A stretch of 64,000 nt of DNA, taken from positions 18,735,260 to 18,799,259 of the forward strand of contig NC_091109.1 in assembly GCF_024713975.1 (NCBI RefSeq), given 5' to 3'. Positions 48,465-60,914 of this stretch are shown in pieces. The notes beneath the pieces were generated by a model. That model was not told where the DNA came from and searched no databases. It saw only the letters and a program-made list of their open reading frames with translations. Each line of letters starts with the position of its first letter. Within the stretch, counting starts at the first letter, position 1. Made by a program: the position numbers and the translations under genes. The DNA is from Paralichthys olivaceus. Lineage: Eukaryota > Chordata > Actinopteri > Pleuronectiformes > Paralichthyidae.

Positions 48465-51400
48465 TCAGGCTTCATTTCTTTCTTGTCTCGTGTCCTCATC
48501 ATTCTCTTCATTGGGTGACCTGTAAACAAAATGAAGAAAATTCAGAGCTGCTGAAATCTTAATCTCCTAGATCAGTCACAAACAAAAACTGCAGAAGATG
48601 TGAAACTATCAAACATGAGGACATCTTCTTCTCTCCTAATCTTATTGAATCAATTTAACTTCTTTTTCATATCATGCATTTCTTTATACTTTTGCTTCTG
48701 CTCCACAAACCTGAAAGTAAAAAACATCTCCTCCAGGAAATGACAGAAACAACAGATGAAACTAGAAAATCTCTCCTGCCGAGACATTTTGAGTGGGTGC
48801 CTTGTGCTCGTCGCCGGCTTTGCTTCGAACACAGAGACATTTCCTTTAAGACGAAGGACAGAGACCCTGAGAGAGAGAGTGAGACAGTGAGAAAGAAAGA
48901 CATGTATAAAAGCTGCATTTTGATCACATGATCCAGAGTGGTGACTGATTGACTTTACCAATTTCAGAGACAGAGAGAAACCATGTTATAAGGTCTAATC
49001 ACCATCCATGGGATTTCATTTTAAAAATTCAGCCTCCTTCAGGCTTCCTGGGAACATCCTGTAACTATTTGGGGGTTTTATTTTGAAAATCCAGTGTCTT
49101 TCAGGCTTCCTGGAAACATTCTGTAACTATTTGGGGGTTTTATTTTGAAAATCCAGCATCTTTCAGGCTTCCTGGGAACATTCTGTATCTATTTGGGAGT
49201 TTTATTTTGAAAGTCCAATCATTTTTCCGGCTCCCTGGGAACATCCTGTAACCATCTGGGGGGTTTATTTTGAAAATCCAGTGTCTTTCAGGCTTCCTGG
49301 AAACATTCTATAACTATTTGGGGGTTTTATTTTGAAAATCCAGCATCTTTCAGGCTTCCTGGGAACATTCTGTAACTATTTGGGAGTTTTATTTTGAAAG
49401 TCCACTCTTTTTTCCGGCTCCCTGGGAACATCCTGTAACTATTTGGGCATTTTATTTTGAAAGTCCAGCTTTTTTTAGGCTTCTTAGAAACATTCCTTAA
49501 CAATCTGGGGATTTTATTTTGAAATTCTAGCTTTTTTTTTTACTCTTCCTAGGAACATCCTGTAACTATTTGGGAGTTTTATTTTGAAAATCCACTATTT
49601 TTCCCAGCTCCCTGGGAACATCCTGTAACCATCTGGGGGTTTTATTTTGAAAAACCAGGCTCTGTACAGCTTTCCTGGTAGCATTCTATTACTATGGGGG
49701 GGGGCTTATTTCAAAATAAAGGCTATGTACAGACTTCCTGGTAACATTCTATTACAATGGGGGGGGGCTATTTTCAAAATAAAGGCTATGTACAGACTTC
49801 CTGGTAATATCCAGTTACTATGGGGGGGGGATGGGGGGGCTTATTTATACGCTTAAACATAGGCTCTGTACATGTTTCCTTGTAATATGGGGGGGTGGGG
49901 GGTCTTATTTTCAAAATAAAGGCTCTGTATAGACTTCCTTGTGACATTCTATTATAATGGGGGGGGGGGGGGGGGGGCTTATTTTCAAAATAAAGGCCCA
50001 TTACATGTTCCTGATAACATCCAGTTACTATGGGGGGGTGGGGGGGGGCTTATTTTTACTTTTATTTATATGCTCCAAAATTTAGCAAAAACCACCACCC
50101 TCACCCGGATTCGAACCCAGACTCACGTCACATGATCCGAGTGCCTTAACCACTGGGCCAAAGCGGATGGTGGCAAAATCTTTGAATCTAGTAAATTTAT
50201 AGAGGAGACTTGACCTCTGACGGTCTATGGGGTTGCTATGGTTACTCACTGATTAGATGAGGAACACCTGCTGCGCGCACACTTTGGAGACAAAAACTGG
50301 TTTCAGACCAACCCTCAAACAAAAGCTTCTAACTCAAAATCTATAAGTCGTATCTGAGAAATGAACACATTGTGAGAATCACAAGACTTTGGCCGACGTC
50401 CACATATGTTTTTATTTCATAAGAGTTAAGAAATGAGACCGTAAGAGCGATTTAGAAATTTAGTTTTCTCATCAGGAATCTTTTTTGGTGATCTCCATTG
50501 AAGTCAATGAAAACGGTAGAGGGCGCTGCTCTAGCGCCACTCTTCAAACAAATGCTTGTAACTCAAAAACTATAGGTCCTATCTAAGAAATGAAAACATT
50601 ATGAGAATCCCAAGACTTCCACGAACGTACAGATGTGTTTTGGCGGGAGAGAGTTTAGAAATGAGACCGTGGGAGCGAAATGTTTCTTCGTATTTCTCCT
50701 TTTCTGACTTTTTTCCAGAAATTAACATGGGAGTCAATGGAGAGGTGAGACCGGAAAAGATTTCTCGGTAAATTGACTCAGCCTAAACTACTGCACCGAG
50801 AGATGTCAGAGTGGCATGTGTGCGTAGGAAACAAACTCTACTTTCACCAGATGTAAAAATCATGTCTGTCGGACTCCGTTTGTGGCTAGGAGAAGTGTTT
50901 AAAGACAAAAAAAGTGGCTGAAAAACGCCCGTTTTCAGCCACTTGCCAGCTGGCAAGGCACCCATAATTAGCCGAGACGTTCACAGACACATCTGTATCT
51001 GCTTCATGTTTGCTGATATAGAAACGTTCATTTCACAGAATGAACGATATTAATCCATGTTACATTTGACATGAAACTCACATTTTTTTATTCAAGTTCT
51101 CTGTATTTGTTTGTATTTGAGTTATTTATCATACAGTTGATGGTTAAACTGTAAAATATCAAGTCTATATATCGGTATCAGATTTTCTTTCTCTCTCTAA
51201 TATCGTTGTGGTTTTTGAATGAAGCCGTCAGAAACTGATGCTTTAGGATGTGTCTGCTGATGAAGCTGAGATGAAGCTGTTAGAGCAACGTGACAAGAAT
51301 AAAGTAGTTTACAGTGTCTCCATGACAACAGTGTTATTCTGTAGAGCAGCATGTTGTTATTCCCAGTACAGAATATACAGTCAACTTACCTTAACTTTAA

Positions 51401-54400
51401 ACTCTCTGGAGATGGTGATTGGGTTTGTTTCATTTTGTACCTGATCCATTTGATCTGAGTTCAAAAGAAAGAATCATTAGAACAAACAACACATAATAAA
51501 TGAAGAGCAGAATTATTAGAAATATGAATATTTACCTTTAGTATTTTAAAGTAGAATACTGCTCCAACTCCAACTCCAACTGCTAATACCACAGTGAGTA
51601 CTATGATCACAATTACTGAATCTGAAACTGAAAAACACAAGATTAATTTCAGTGAGTAGTATTGTAGCATCAACAAAGTGGTGAAGTGATGTGTCTTCAG
51701 TGTGACGTCAAAATCAGTTTGGACTCAGACAAAGAAACTGCTGAAGTTAACTAGTTAACCTTAGTGAACTAGCTAACCTGAGCTAACATTAGCTCAGGTT
51801 AGCTAGTTAACCTTAATGACCTAGCTAACCTGAGCTAACATTAGCTCACTAGTTAACCTTAGTGACCTAGCTAACCTTAGCTAACTAGTGAACTAGTTAA
51901 CCTTAGTGACCTAGCTAACCTGAGCTAACCTTAGTGAACTAGTTAACCTGAGCTAACATTAGCTCACTAGCTAACCTTAGTGACCTAGCTAACCTGAGCT
52001 AACCGTAGCTCAGTGATGTTCTGGAGCAGGAACCAGACTCGACCTGTCTGGACACAGTGAGTCGTGTTAACGACCATGTGTCCATATCTTAAAGCAGCTC
52101 ATTGAAGCATCACAGTTAATCACAGATTGTAGAAACGTCTCATAGGGTCTTACCTGTCTCGGTCTCTATGGTCACGTAGCTGTTGATTAGATGCGTCTCC
52201 TCTTCGTCACTGAGTTCACAGGTGAACGTTCCCTGGTGATGTGAAGATAAGTGGTGCAGCGTGAGGCTGCCTGACGCTGACACATCCTCCACCTGCTGCC
52301 TCCACTGCTCTGAGACCTCGTGGGGGCCGTGGACCTCGGTCCGGTTCACAATGATCTGCCTGTGGTTGAATTTCCACACGAGGTGTGTCGGGGGTTTGAT
52401 GTTTGGAGCAGTGCAGTGGAGTGTTGTTGTTTCACCGTGTGACACACGGACGGGAGCTGAACAGAAAACAGATCAAATCATCTCATCATTCTCAGAATGT
52501 GGTTTCAGGCTCGGATGTGACTCTGAACATTTTCTATCATCACATTCATTTGGAGGAGGGTGTGGCCTTGGACTGATGACTTGAACTAGAAGGTCTCTCA
52601 GTAGAGCTGATATCTCCTCCAAGGCCCAACACTCAATTCAAGCTGCAGCACATTTCACACACATCAGTCCTCAGTGAAAATGTCCAAACGTGTCCAGTGT
52701 TAAAGAAAGAGAACTAATGGATCTGTTCAATGTTCCATTTGTTTGCTGGATTTTAAGAAACATTACACAAAAACTAGTGGACAGATTTCCATGGAACTTG
52801 GTAGAAAGATGTGTTATGGGTCAGGGTCAGAGAAGAACTCATCACATGTTTGTGTGGATCCAGGATCTGGTGTTTGTTCACATGACCATTGTGAGAGAGG
52901 ACGGTTTTCAACAGTTTCATGGATTTCCCTGCGAATCATTGATGAATATTAAAGAAACGAATGTGACAGATTCAGAGGACTGATATTTATGAGTGTGTGA
53001 AAGTTGCTGCAGATCTTGGGCCTGGTGAATCAAAACGTGGCTTCATAAGGAGACTGTTGGGCCTCGGTGGAGGTCTGAGCTCTACTGAGTGACGTTTGGC
53101 CCACGTCCCATCCTCCCAACAAGTTTAGTGGAATCTTTTCAGTGGACAAACAGAGAAAGAGACGGGTGAAGTAAAGATTCAGAAGATCATCAGCACTGAT
53201 AGAAAATGGATGTTATCTGTAGGAGCAGATATAAATATGCAGCAGTACGGTGAAACAAGCAAAGGTTCAGCTCCATAGAGCAGATTCAACGTACTGGGTC
53301 GATGCCACATGACTCTCCTGCTGCCACTGCGAGTGCTGACGGTGCAGATCAGATCAGTGTCTGTGTCTGACAGTGTCAGGTTGCTGCTGATCTCATAGAG
53401 CTGCTGCTCCGTCTTCTTCACCGTGGGTTCCCTCTGAAGGGTCACGTTGGATGGAGGGCTGGTGGACCAGGTGAGCTCCGGCTCGGGGTAGATCCCCTCT
53501 GAGCGGCAGGTGAAGCTGTTCTCCTCCTGCTCCATGTCCACGTTACGCACCGGAGCTGCAACACAACATTTCTCATTTCTAACTCATGTCTCATCTTTGC
53601 CTCGTGCACTGTGGAGCTCTTCATTCATGTGACACGTTGTGATTATTATTGAACATGTCACATATGAGCCAACATGTGGAGCTGCTGACATCAGCTGTGT
53701 CTCAATTCAGGGGCTGCATTTGAAGACCGAGGCTCCAACGAGTGGATCCTTCCCCGTCCAACATATTCCAGCATTCATTGCACTTTAGTGACTCACCATT
53801 TTACAAAGAGGTGATGCTGCCGACAAGCAACGAGACGTCCAAAGCTAAAGTATCAGGCTTCAACTCAACCCAACGGTACAAATGTTAAACAAGGTGACAG
53901 CAATAAGAGACAAATATCATTTCTAGTGTTTGTGTTGTGTATTCACTGTGAGTTTCTGTACCATCTGCTCTCAGGTTGATGAATGACTCCTTGGTGCTTC
54001 CACTGAAGGTGCTGGTGAAGCACTTGTATCTGCCCTGGTCCTGAAGCTGCAGCCCCGTCATCCTGAGCGACGCGTTTCCTCTGGAGATCTGCTCTTTGAA
54101 CAGAGATGTCCGGCCTCTGAAGCGCTCGCTCTGGTGTGCTAACTGGTCTCTGGTTCTGTAGTAGGAGTGGACATAGATGTCTCCTGCTTCTACCTTCATC
54201 CAGTGGACGACTGGGTCTGTACCAGGCTGAAAACTGCAGGGTAAGATGCAGATCTCTGCTAAAACGCAGGAGATGTCATCATCTGTGAGACACCGGGTAA
54301 AAAAACAACCAGTTCAGAGCTGCTTTGACAAAAACTACTTCCTGCCACACGAGGCATTCCAACATGTGACGTACATTTACTGTCAAACCTTGAGACATAC

Positions 54401-56703
54401 ACACACGGGAGATTCCCGACGTGCTGACGTATAGCGGTGAGCGTATTGCGTCACTTCCGGTGTTAGCCGCTGTGTGTTGTACCGGTCTCTTTTCCCTTTC
54501 ACATCTTAATCATTGAAGCTAATTCTAAGTTACTTTCATAGTTGTGCTGTCTTGACTTGTCGCTCATACACACCTTTGTCTCAGCGACTCGTTCATAAAA
54601 CCACCGTGAGCTACACACTACCCGTGTTAGCTAAAGCAATTTAGCATTAGCAGCTAACGATGGCTTCTCCCTCTCACTCCCCTGCTCTCTCCTGCTCAGT
54701 GTGTTTGATGTTCAGTCACTCCTCTGCCTCCTTTAGCGACAACGATACACGTGTTAAATGTGGCTTATTTGCCAGGATGGAGGCGAGGATGAGCCTTTTA
54801 GAGTCGCGGCTCTGCAACATGGAGAGTAGATCGTGTAGCGATGTAGTGAGCCAGTCCCCAGTAGCCGGTGCGAGCCACATAGCTGTAGCTTCTCCAGCTC
54901 CCCCAGCAGCTCCCGAGCAGCCGGGAAGACAGGTGGGCTGGGTGACTGTGCGAAACAAGAAGCGTAGCCCTAAACCGAAGCCCCAGGTTCACCACCAAGC
55001 TGCTCACGTGTCTAATAAATGTTCCCCACTCAGCGACACACCCGCTGAGCAACAAACTCTGGTTATTGGCGACCACAGTTAAATGTATTCCCGGGGCCAG
55101 AGCGGGCGACGTAGAGTCCTATTTAAAACTGCTGGCTGAGGGTAAGAACAATAAGATTATTATTCACGTCGGCAGTAATGGCAAAAATCAATATTGATTC
55201 GGTGTGTACCGGTGTGCACATATGCAAAGACAATGTCGGACTCCGTAATTTTCTCTGGACCTCTGCCTAATGTTTCCAGTGTTGACACGTTTAGCCAGTG
55301 TGTCCAGATAACAACGTGGGCTTCGTTAACAATTGGAAAACTTTCTGTGGGAAACCTGGTCTGATCAGGAGAGACTGTATTCATCCCACTTGGGATGGAG
55401 CAGCTCTCATATCTAGAAACATGACGACGTTTGTTAGAAAGTCCACACCGTGACAATCCAGAGTTGAGACCAGGAGGCAGAGTCGCAGTCCTACACGCTT
55501 CTCTGTGCCTCTATTCAAACAGTCACCATCACAATGTCCTATAGAAACTGTGTCTGCCACCCGACCACCTAATTTCTTTAAATCAAAAGTACACAGGAGA
55601 GGGGTGATACACTCAAACTTAGTCAAAATTAACACAGCCAAAACATCAGCTGAAAACACAACTATAAAATGCGCTTTATTAAATATCAGGTCACTAAATT
55701 CAAAATCTTTACTTATAAATGATCTCATTACTGATCATCAAATAGATTTATTATGCTTAACCGAAACTTGGCTACAAGACGGAGAATATGTAGGTTTAAA
55801 TGAAGCTACTGTAATATTCACACTCCTCGGAACACAGGCAGAGGTGGAGGGGTTGCAGCAATCTTTAAATCTGATCTATCTATCAACCCCCGACCAAAAG
55901 AGAGTTATAACTCTTTCGAAAATCTTAGAACCAGCCTCGTCCACCCAAGCCTGACGTCACATAAACCAATTAATATAGTCATCATTTATCGTCCACCCGC
56001 CCCTTACTCTGAATTCCTATCTGAATTCTCTGAATTTTTATCAGAACTAGTTCTTAAAACAGATCAGATCATTATAGCCGGTGATTTCAATATTCATGTA
56101 GATGTTGCCAATGACAGCCTTAGTTCAGCATTTAAATCAATAATAGACTCGATTGGTTTCACTCAACATGTGAATCAACCGACCCACTGCCTGAATCACA
56201 CTCTTGATCTTGTCCTGACATATGGCATTGAAATAGAAAATATAACAATATTCCAACAGAACCCGCTTCTGTCTGACCATTTTTTACTTACATTTGAATT
56301 CTGAATTGTTAATTACGTCAATTCTGGACGGAAATTCTATTACAGTCGATGTTTATCCGGCAAAACTGTTCACAAATTTAAAGAACTGCTCCCCTCCTCA
56401 CTTCCCTCTCAGCCATGTCTCAGTACAATACAAGAAGATTATCAAAACCTTACTCCCACACTAGTGGATAACTTTGTAAATAGTACTGCAGCCTCACTAA
56501 AAACAGCACTTGAAGCTGTCGCCCCATTAAAAAAGAAGAAAGTAAGTCCTGCTTAGTCTGATGAAAATGAATATACCTGTACAAAGAACTACGTTGAAAC
56601 AGAATCCGTCATTTGTGAATAAGATCAGACTTCACGTACCTGCTGTGGTGAAAGTCCACATGTTGAGGGTCAACACAAGGAGCAGAGAGCAGAACTCAGA
56701 CAT
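48465..56703 (-). CDS. hhla2-like: HHLA2-like B7-family membrane protein, copy 5
   Basis: On the - strand: 56703-56640 (signal peptide [16 protein letters not shown]), 54282-53962 (IgV), 53555-53295 and 52456-52154 (IgC-like), 51627-51536 (helix [23 protein letters not shown]), 51454-51390 and 48519-48465, 386 residues in frame. IgV loops read [11 protein letters not shown] and KCFTSTF. The last exon lacks five bases present in copies 1 and 2, so the protein ends RQERNEA and loses the acidic tail. Intron 1 carries a LINE and intron 6 a 2.2-kb insertion with a VNTR, making this the longest copy. The immediate 5' flank is like copy 4, without the ISRE-like element. Intact splice sites argue that it can still be expressed, though the 2.1-kb LINE and 2.9-kb intron 6 could reduce it. 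Confidence 0.72.
49030..50060. repeat. 62-bp VNTR with lengthening G-runs
   Basis: About sixteen tandem units with the frame GGCTTCCTGGGAACAT, CTGTAACTATTTGGGGG, TTTTATTTTGAAAATCCAG. The first ten are about 62 bases apart (starts at 49042, 49104, 49166, 49229, 49291) with runs of 3-5 G. In the later units the run grows to 8-17 G and the unit is longer. The G-rich strand could form quadruplexes. Confidence 0.9.
50094..50171 (-). tRNA. tRNA-like sequence, probably SINE or pseudogene
   Basis: On the - strand there is an A-box-like TGGCCCAGTGGTTAAGGC and a B box GGTTCGAATCC. The ends ACCATCC and GGGTGGT can pair as a seven-base acceptor stem with one G-U, and a T-run follows within six bases. 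The T stem has a mismatch and the anticodon arm is not convincing, so I do not assign an amino acid. It sits inside the intron insertion next to the VNTR, which suggests a tRNA-derived mobile sequence rather than a working gene. Confidence 0.4.
51747..52012. repeat. AGCTAAC-type intronic minisatellite, copy 5
   Basis: Same intron and units as in copies 1, 2 and 4; its order of units is closest to copy 4. Confidence 0.85.
54390..56545 (+). mobile_element. L2-type LINE, 3'-truncated, in intron 1 of copy 5
   Basis: It lies opposite to the host gene. ORF1 (54660-55082) is followed after a frameshift by an SGNH esterase-like stretch (VIGD, then a HVGSN motif near 55170), as in fish L2-group ORF1 proteins. 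The endonuclease has [19 protein letters not shown] and LTETWL at about 55670-55770, [11 protein letters not shown] near 56080 and [11 protein letters not shown] near 56280, with frameshifts near 55820 and 55930. The sequence stops abruptly at about 56545 where host intron resumes (CCTGCTTAGTCTGATG, also at 46443). Reverse transcriptase and 3' end are missing. That is the opposite of the usual 5' truncation, so a later deletion or recombination is likely. Confidence 0.8.
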
Positions 56704-58506
56704 CCTGCTTTAAGTTCACCTGAGAGGTGAAGGAGGATTCAAGGAAGGAGAGAGAGAATAAATATGTAGACCAGCAGGTTTTACTGCATGGGACTGAAAG
56801 ATTTGATAAATGTTTAACAAAGATAGAAGGTTTTACTGCTGATCATGACATTGTCTGATAAGCTCTAGAATTTGCTTTCAGTATTTAAAGTCTACTCGTC
56901 ATCATCCTAGCTTCGCCCCGCTGTGATTGGAGGAGACAACCAATTCCTGTCTCGTTATTGATTACTTTTAAAAATATAAAAACACTAATGTCTATCAGAT
57001 ACAGTTTATCACTGCGGTCTCTTATTTTTGTCTAGTCCTCATACTCTTAACAAACTGGCACCATTAAGCCGAATTAGCTGTTAGCTGTTCTAGTTTGCAT
57101 CGAGCTGATGGATGTTTAGTTCAATAATGAGGAAAACCTAAAAATGTGAAGTTTCTCAATGAAGTTCTGCTCCAACAAACGTTTTCCCTCCCGTGATCTC
57201 TGAGCAGATGTTAATTTATTCTCCAAATGTCAGAGACGATAAGAAACACAAACTGTGGCACTCATTCTAGAAACATGTGTTTCATGTGTTATGTTTGTCA
57301 CAGTCTGTGAACGTGGATCCACACTTATCTGAAAAAGTGGTTTTGACCTCTGGAGGCTGTTTTGCACTTCGTTGGAGGATTTGTTTGGTTACAGTTGGTT
57401 ACGATTTGAAAAAAAATCTTTTCAGCAGATTAATGTGTAACATGTCAAAACATTTACCAAACCAAATCTCTGAGGGACCGCGTGTGGTTAATATGTGCAG
57501 AAAGAACGACACACCCCGAGTTCAGTGATTAGTCTGTTTTAATAACCTCACATTAAATATGACACAGGTTCATGAAGCGCAGAGAGAAAAGTCCACGGAG
57601 TCCGCTGTAGATTTCACGTCAGCGTTTCAGTTTTGTTTTCAATCAGTAATTTACAGTCACATTTATCTTCTCAGTTCAAGGATAAGATAAGGTGAGGTTC
57701 AGGTTCAGGTCCACAATACAAAGCCGTTGCCTCTATGGCGAACACGCTGCACCCTACAGCTCATGTGTGTGTGCATCTGGAGGCTGTGTAGCATAACGTC
57801 CTGAAAACAATTACATCTCAGGTTATTTTCCTGTGTGAATTTGAGTGTGAGGACAGTTGTTTTAATCCCGCCGCTCACCTAAAGTCATCCGTGATTGGCT
57901 GCCTGAGACCGCTGAAGAATAATTAAGAGCTCAGCTGACGGGTGGATGGAAGTTGGACTTTGGTCCGAGCCGTCCGGACGGAGCTGAGTCCAACAAGAGA
58001 AACTCTTTAGCTGTTTCTAAGCATTCAGTGTATTTTGTGACTCGTTCAAACGGACGCTGGTCGCTACTTGTTGAATGACACGATGTGCAAAAAGAGAAGA
58101 ACTACTTTGAGTGATGGGTCTGATTGTCACGACATCACAGAGCAACAGATAAATATCACTCCACCACCTCTGAGCAGGCCTAAAGCTACGCCCTCATTCC
58201 CCCTCGTCCAAATGCAGCTAAAGGTCCAAAGGCCCCTGGATGAAAACTTCCGTTTCATTTATCAGGACTCAGCCTTTAGGTTTCTTCATAGATAAAAACC
58301 TCCTGCTACAACAGGTCCATGTCCGGGGCCACCAACCCTTCAGGAAGACGTTTCGTTCAACACGTAAATAAATTAGAAGAATCCCTTTTTCAAAAAGTCA
58401 TTTGAAATTATAAAATAAAAGTTAAACATCAGTTCCTCTTCAGTGTGTTGCAGTGTTTGTGTGTTTGTTTTGTTAGTATATTGTTAGTTCAGTTTCCAGG
58501 CTTTTC
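56704..58506. other. Spacer between copy 5 and the last Ig gene
   Basis: No gene is recognised. The immediate 5' flank of copy 5 resembles that of copy 4 for about 80 bases. 57530-58506 should include the 3'UTR of the gene whose stop is at 58507. Open frames here are short and without motif. Confidence 0.5.
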
Positions 58507-60842
58507 TCAGGTCTGGAGGCTCGACTGTCCGTTAGTGCTGCCGGCGCTGAGGGCCGTGCTCTCGTTCACGTGACTGTCCCTCGTCGAGTCTGAGAGGAAA
58601 ATGAAAAATCAGAGAATTCATTAACAATAATCAACCAGAGTTGACTTCAGACACTTTGTTTAGTCTCTGCCTCCACCTGCTGTTGGACTGTGCACACAGT
58701 GTATTTACTTCTGAGGACCGACCTTTGACTAAATGCAGCTCGGTGACCTCTTCAGGGTCCTTTCTGTGCTTCCTGCCCGAGCCCCCTGCAAACACAGCAA
58801 TGAGACGTCATCAATTTAAAGCACCTCAACGTGACTCAACTCACCAGAACACATCTAAACCCTCAGAACACCCTCCCACCCTCACGTCAACTCTTCTCAT
58901 TTGCATTTATCTAATCATCTACGTCTGATTCTGCCTCTGCTGGAGGTTGACTACATTTCCTACAATGCATCTGGCAATCGGAGAACAGAAGTGACCCGGA
59001 TCTAATTGGTTGTAGCTGGATGGACGGGTGTGGGTGTGTCATCGCAGAGGTTTGGATAATCTGTGGATTGTTGTTCTTCCACATTTGCCCCTTTAATCAG
59101 TGTAAACTTTTCATCGAGACGAGTGGAAACGAAACTTTCTATCTCACAATGTTTCAGAGAGTCAAAAGAAATCCCTCCACACCAAAATGTACCGGGTCCT
59201 TCCCTGACCTGTTCCACATCCTTCCACCAGGTGTCATGAAAATCGCTTCTGTAGTTTTTAATCCTGCCGACTGACTCACACTGATAAAACACACGACCTC
59301 GTTGTTTGAGGCAATACATGGACGTTTGAGTGCATTTTTAAAATCTCCTCTACACCAGAGTTTCTCATCACGAGGTTTAAAGATGTGGTTTTATTGTTTT
59401 GCTTTCCTGACCAGAGTTTTCTACCAAAACCAAAATGATTCAACATGTTCGGTTGTGTTCTGTGTATTGTGTCGAAGTATTCCTGTGAAAACATCATCAC
59501 AGATTTTGCTCCTACACACAGATGTTTGTATTTCGACGAGTTTGAACGATGACATCAGTGCAGTCAAGCTGTTTTCTTCCTGTGTCTCTCTGTCCACATC
59601 CCCTGGAGTCCATCTTTACCTCTCAGCTTCAGGAACGCAAACATGGCTGCCAGAGCCACGATGAGTCCCACAATCACCAGGCCCAAAATCCACCAATGAG
59701 TGGGCCCGTCTGACGTGCTCCGCTCACCTGCACACAGGTACAAACACACACCGCTTAAAAAATGCACCTGGAAAGGTCGAATTGAGTGATTTCTGCCTAT
59801 TCTCTCTTACTTTCATTTTGTTATGTCGAATTTTTATACATAGACGACCAGACTGGTGACTTTTGTTACGATATTTAGTTTCTCTAAGTTGTTATTTTTT
59901 GTGATCCAGGATTTTTTCATCTCTTTTTTCAACATTGTGAGATTCGATTTCCCAGAGAAGAAATTGGATCTTGAGTAAAAAGTATTTCGAGGACTGATAA
60001 AATCCACTTTGTGTCGGTGACCTCACCGTCAGGACCATCGATGGTCACGTCGGCACGTTCCTCGTGCGTGTTGTACGGAACGGAGAACCTGCAGGTGTAG
60101 CTGCCCGTGTGCTCCGAGTGCTTGGGGTCCATTAGTCGCAGAGAGCCGTCCCCAAACGGGACCCTGAAGCCGTCCACCTCCACGTGGTTAATCCAGAGCT
60201 CCGTGGCAATGCTGTGCCCTGACAGACTGTCGTAGGTGAGGATGTGGGAGGGGTCCTCGCCGCCGGAGAAGCTCCACTCCAGAGAGGGGTGGTTCAGGTA
60301 GGAAGGGGCGGTGCAGGGGAGGGTCAGGTCCCTCCCTTGAGTCCCTCTTATATCTACCGGGAGGAAATGTTTCAACCGTTTAGTAAAGATGGCCGACATG
60401 ACGGCTCCAATAAGTGAAGCCAAAGCATCTGCAGTGCCCCCTGGTGGCTGGCTGCAGTATAGCTCATAAATCCTGCAGTAAATGGTTTCAACCATCAGAG
60501 GACCCACTCAGGTCATAAATCATAAATGCTTCTCACCTCTTTCCCTGAGCGAGCTGGTCCAGGTCGGCCCGCCGTAGGGTGTGATGACTTTACAGATGTA
60601 GATGAGGTCAGGCTGTCCGGTCAGCAGCCGGAGGCGACTGTCCACCGTGTACAGTCCCTGTTTGTTGGCCAGCATCCGGGTGACGGGTCGGAGGTCCTCG
60701 AAAGTGGGCGGTTCAGTCGCCCAGGTTACACGAGGAGCCGGGAAGACATTACGGGCGGTGCACTTCATCTCCTCGTAGCCGCTCAGCCTCGACAGCTCCA
60801 GAGACAGACCTTGGATGGGTGCTGCAGACACACACACACACG

Positions 60843-60914
<72 letters not shown>

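Larger units (their letters stand above)
48765..50967. mobile_element. 2.2-kb insertion in intron 6 of copy 5
   Basis: Copy 1 reads continuously across this point (about 6650-6680, CTAATTTCATCTG). In copy 5 the two sides are separated by 2.2 kb. Near the ends are GGGTGCCTTG (48795-48804) and its reverse complement CAAGGCACCC (50954-50963), possible terminal inverted repeats, but I see no clear target duplication. Inside are a VNTR, a tRNA-like sequence and, at 50305-50720, two diverged copies of a roughly 220-base unit (CTCAAACAAAAGCTTCTAAC). No transposase is visible, so it would be non-autonomous. Confidence 0.5.
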
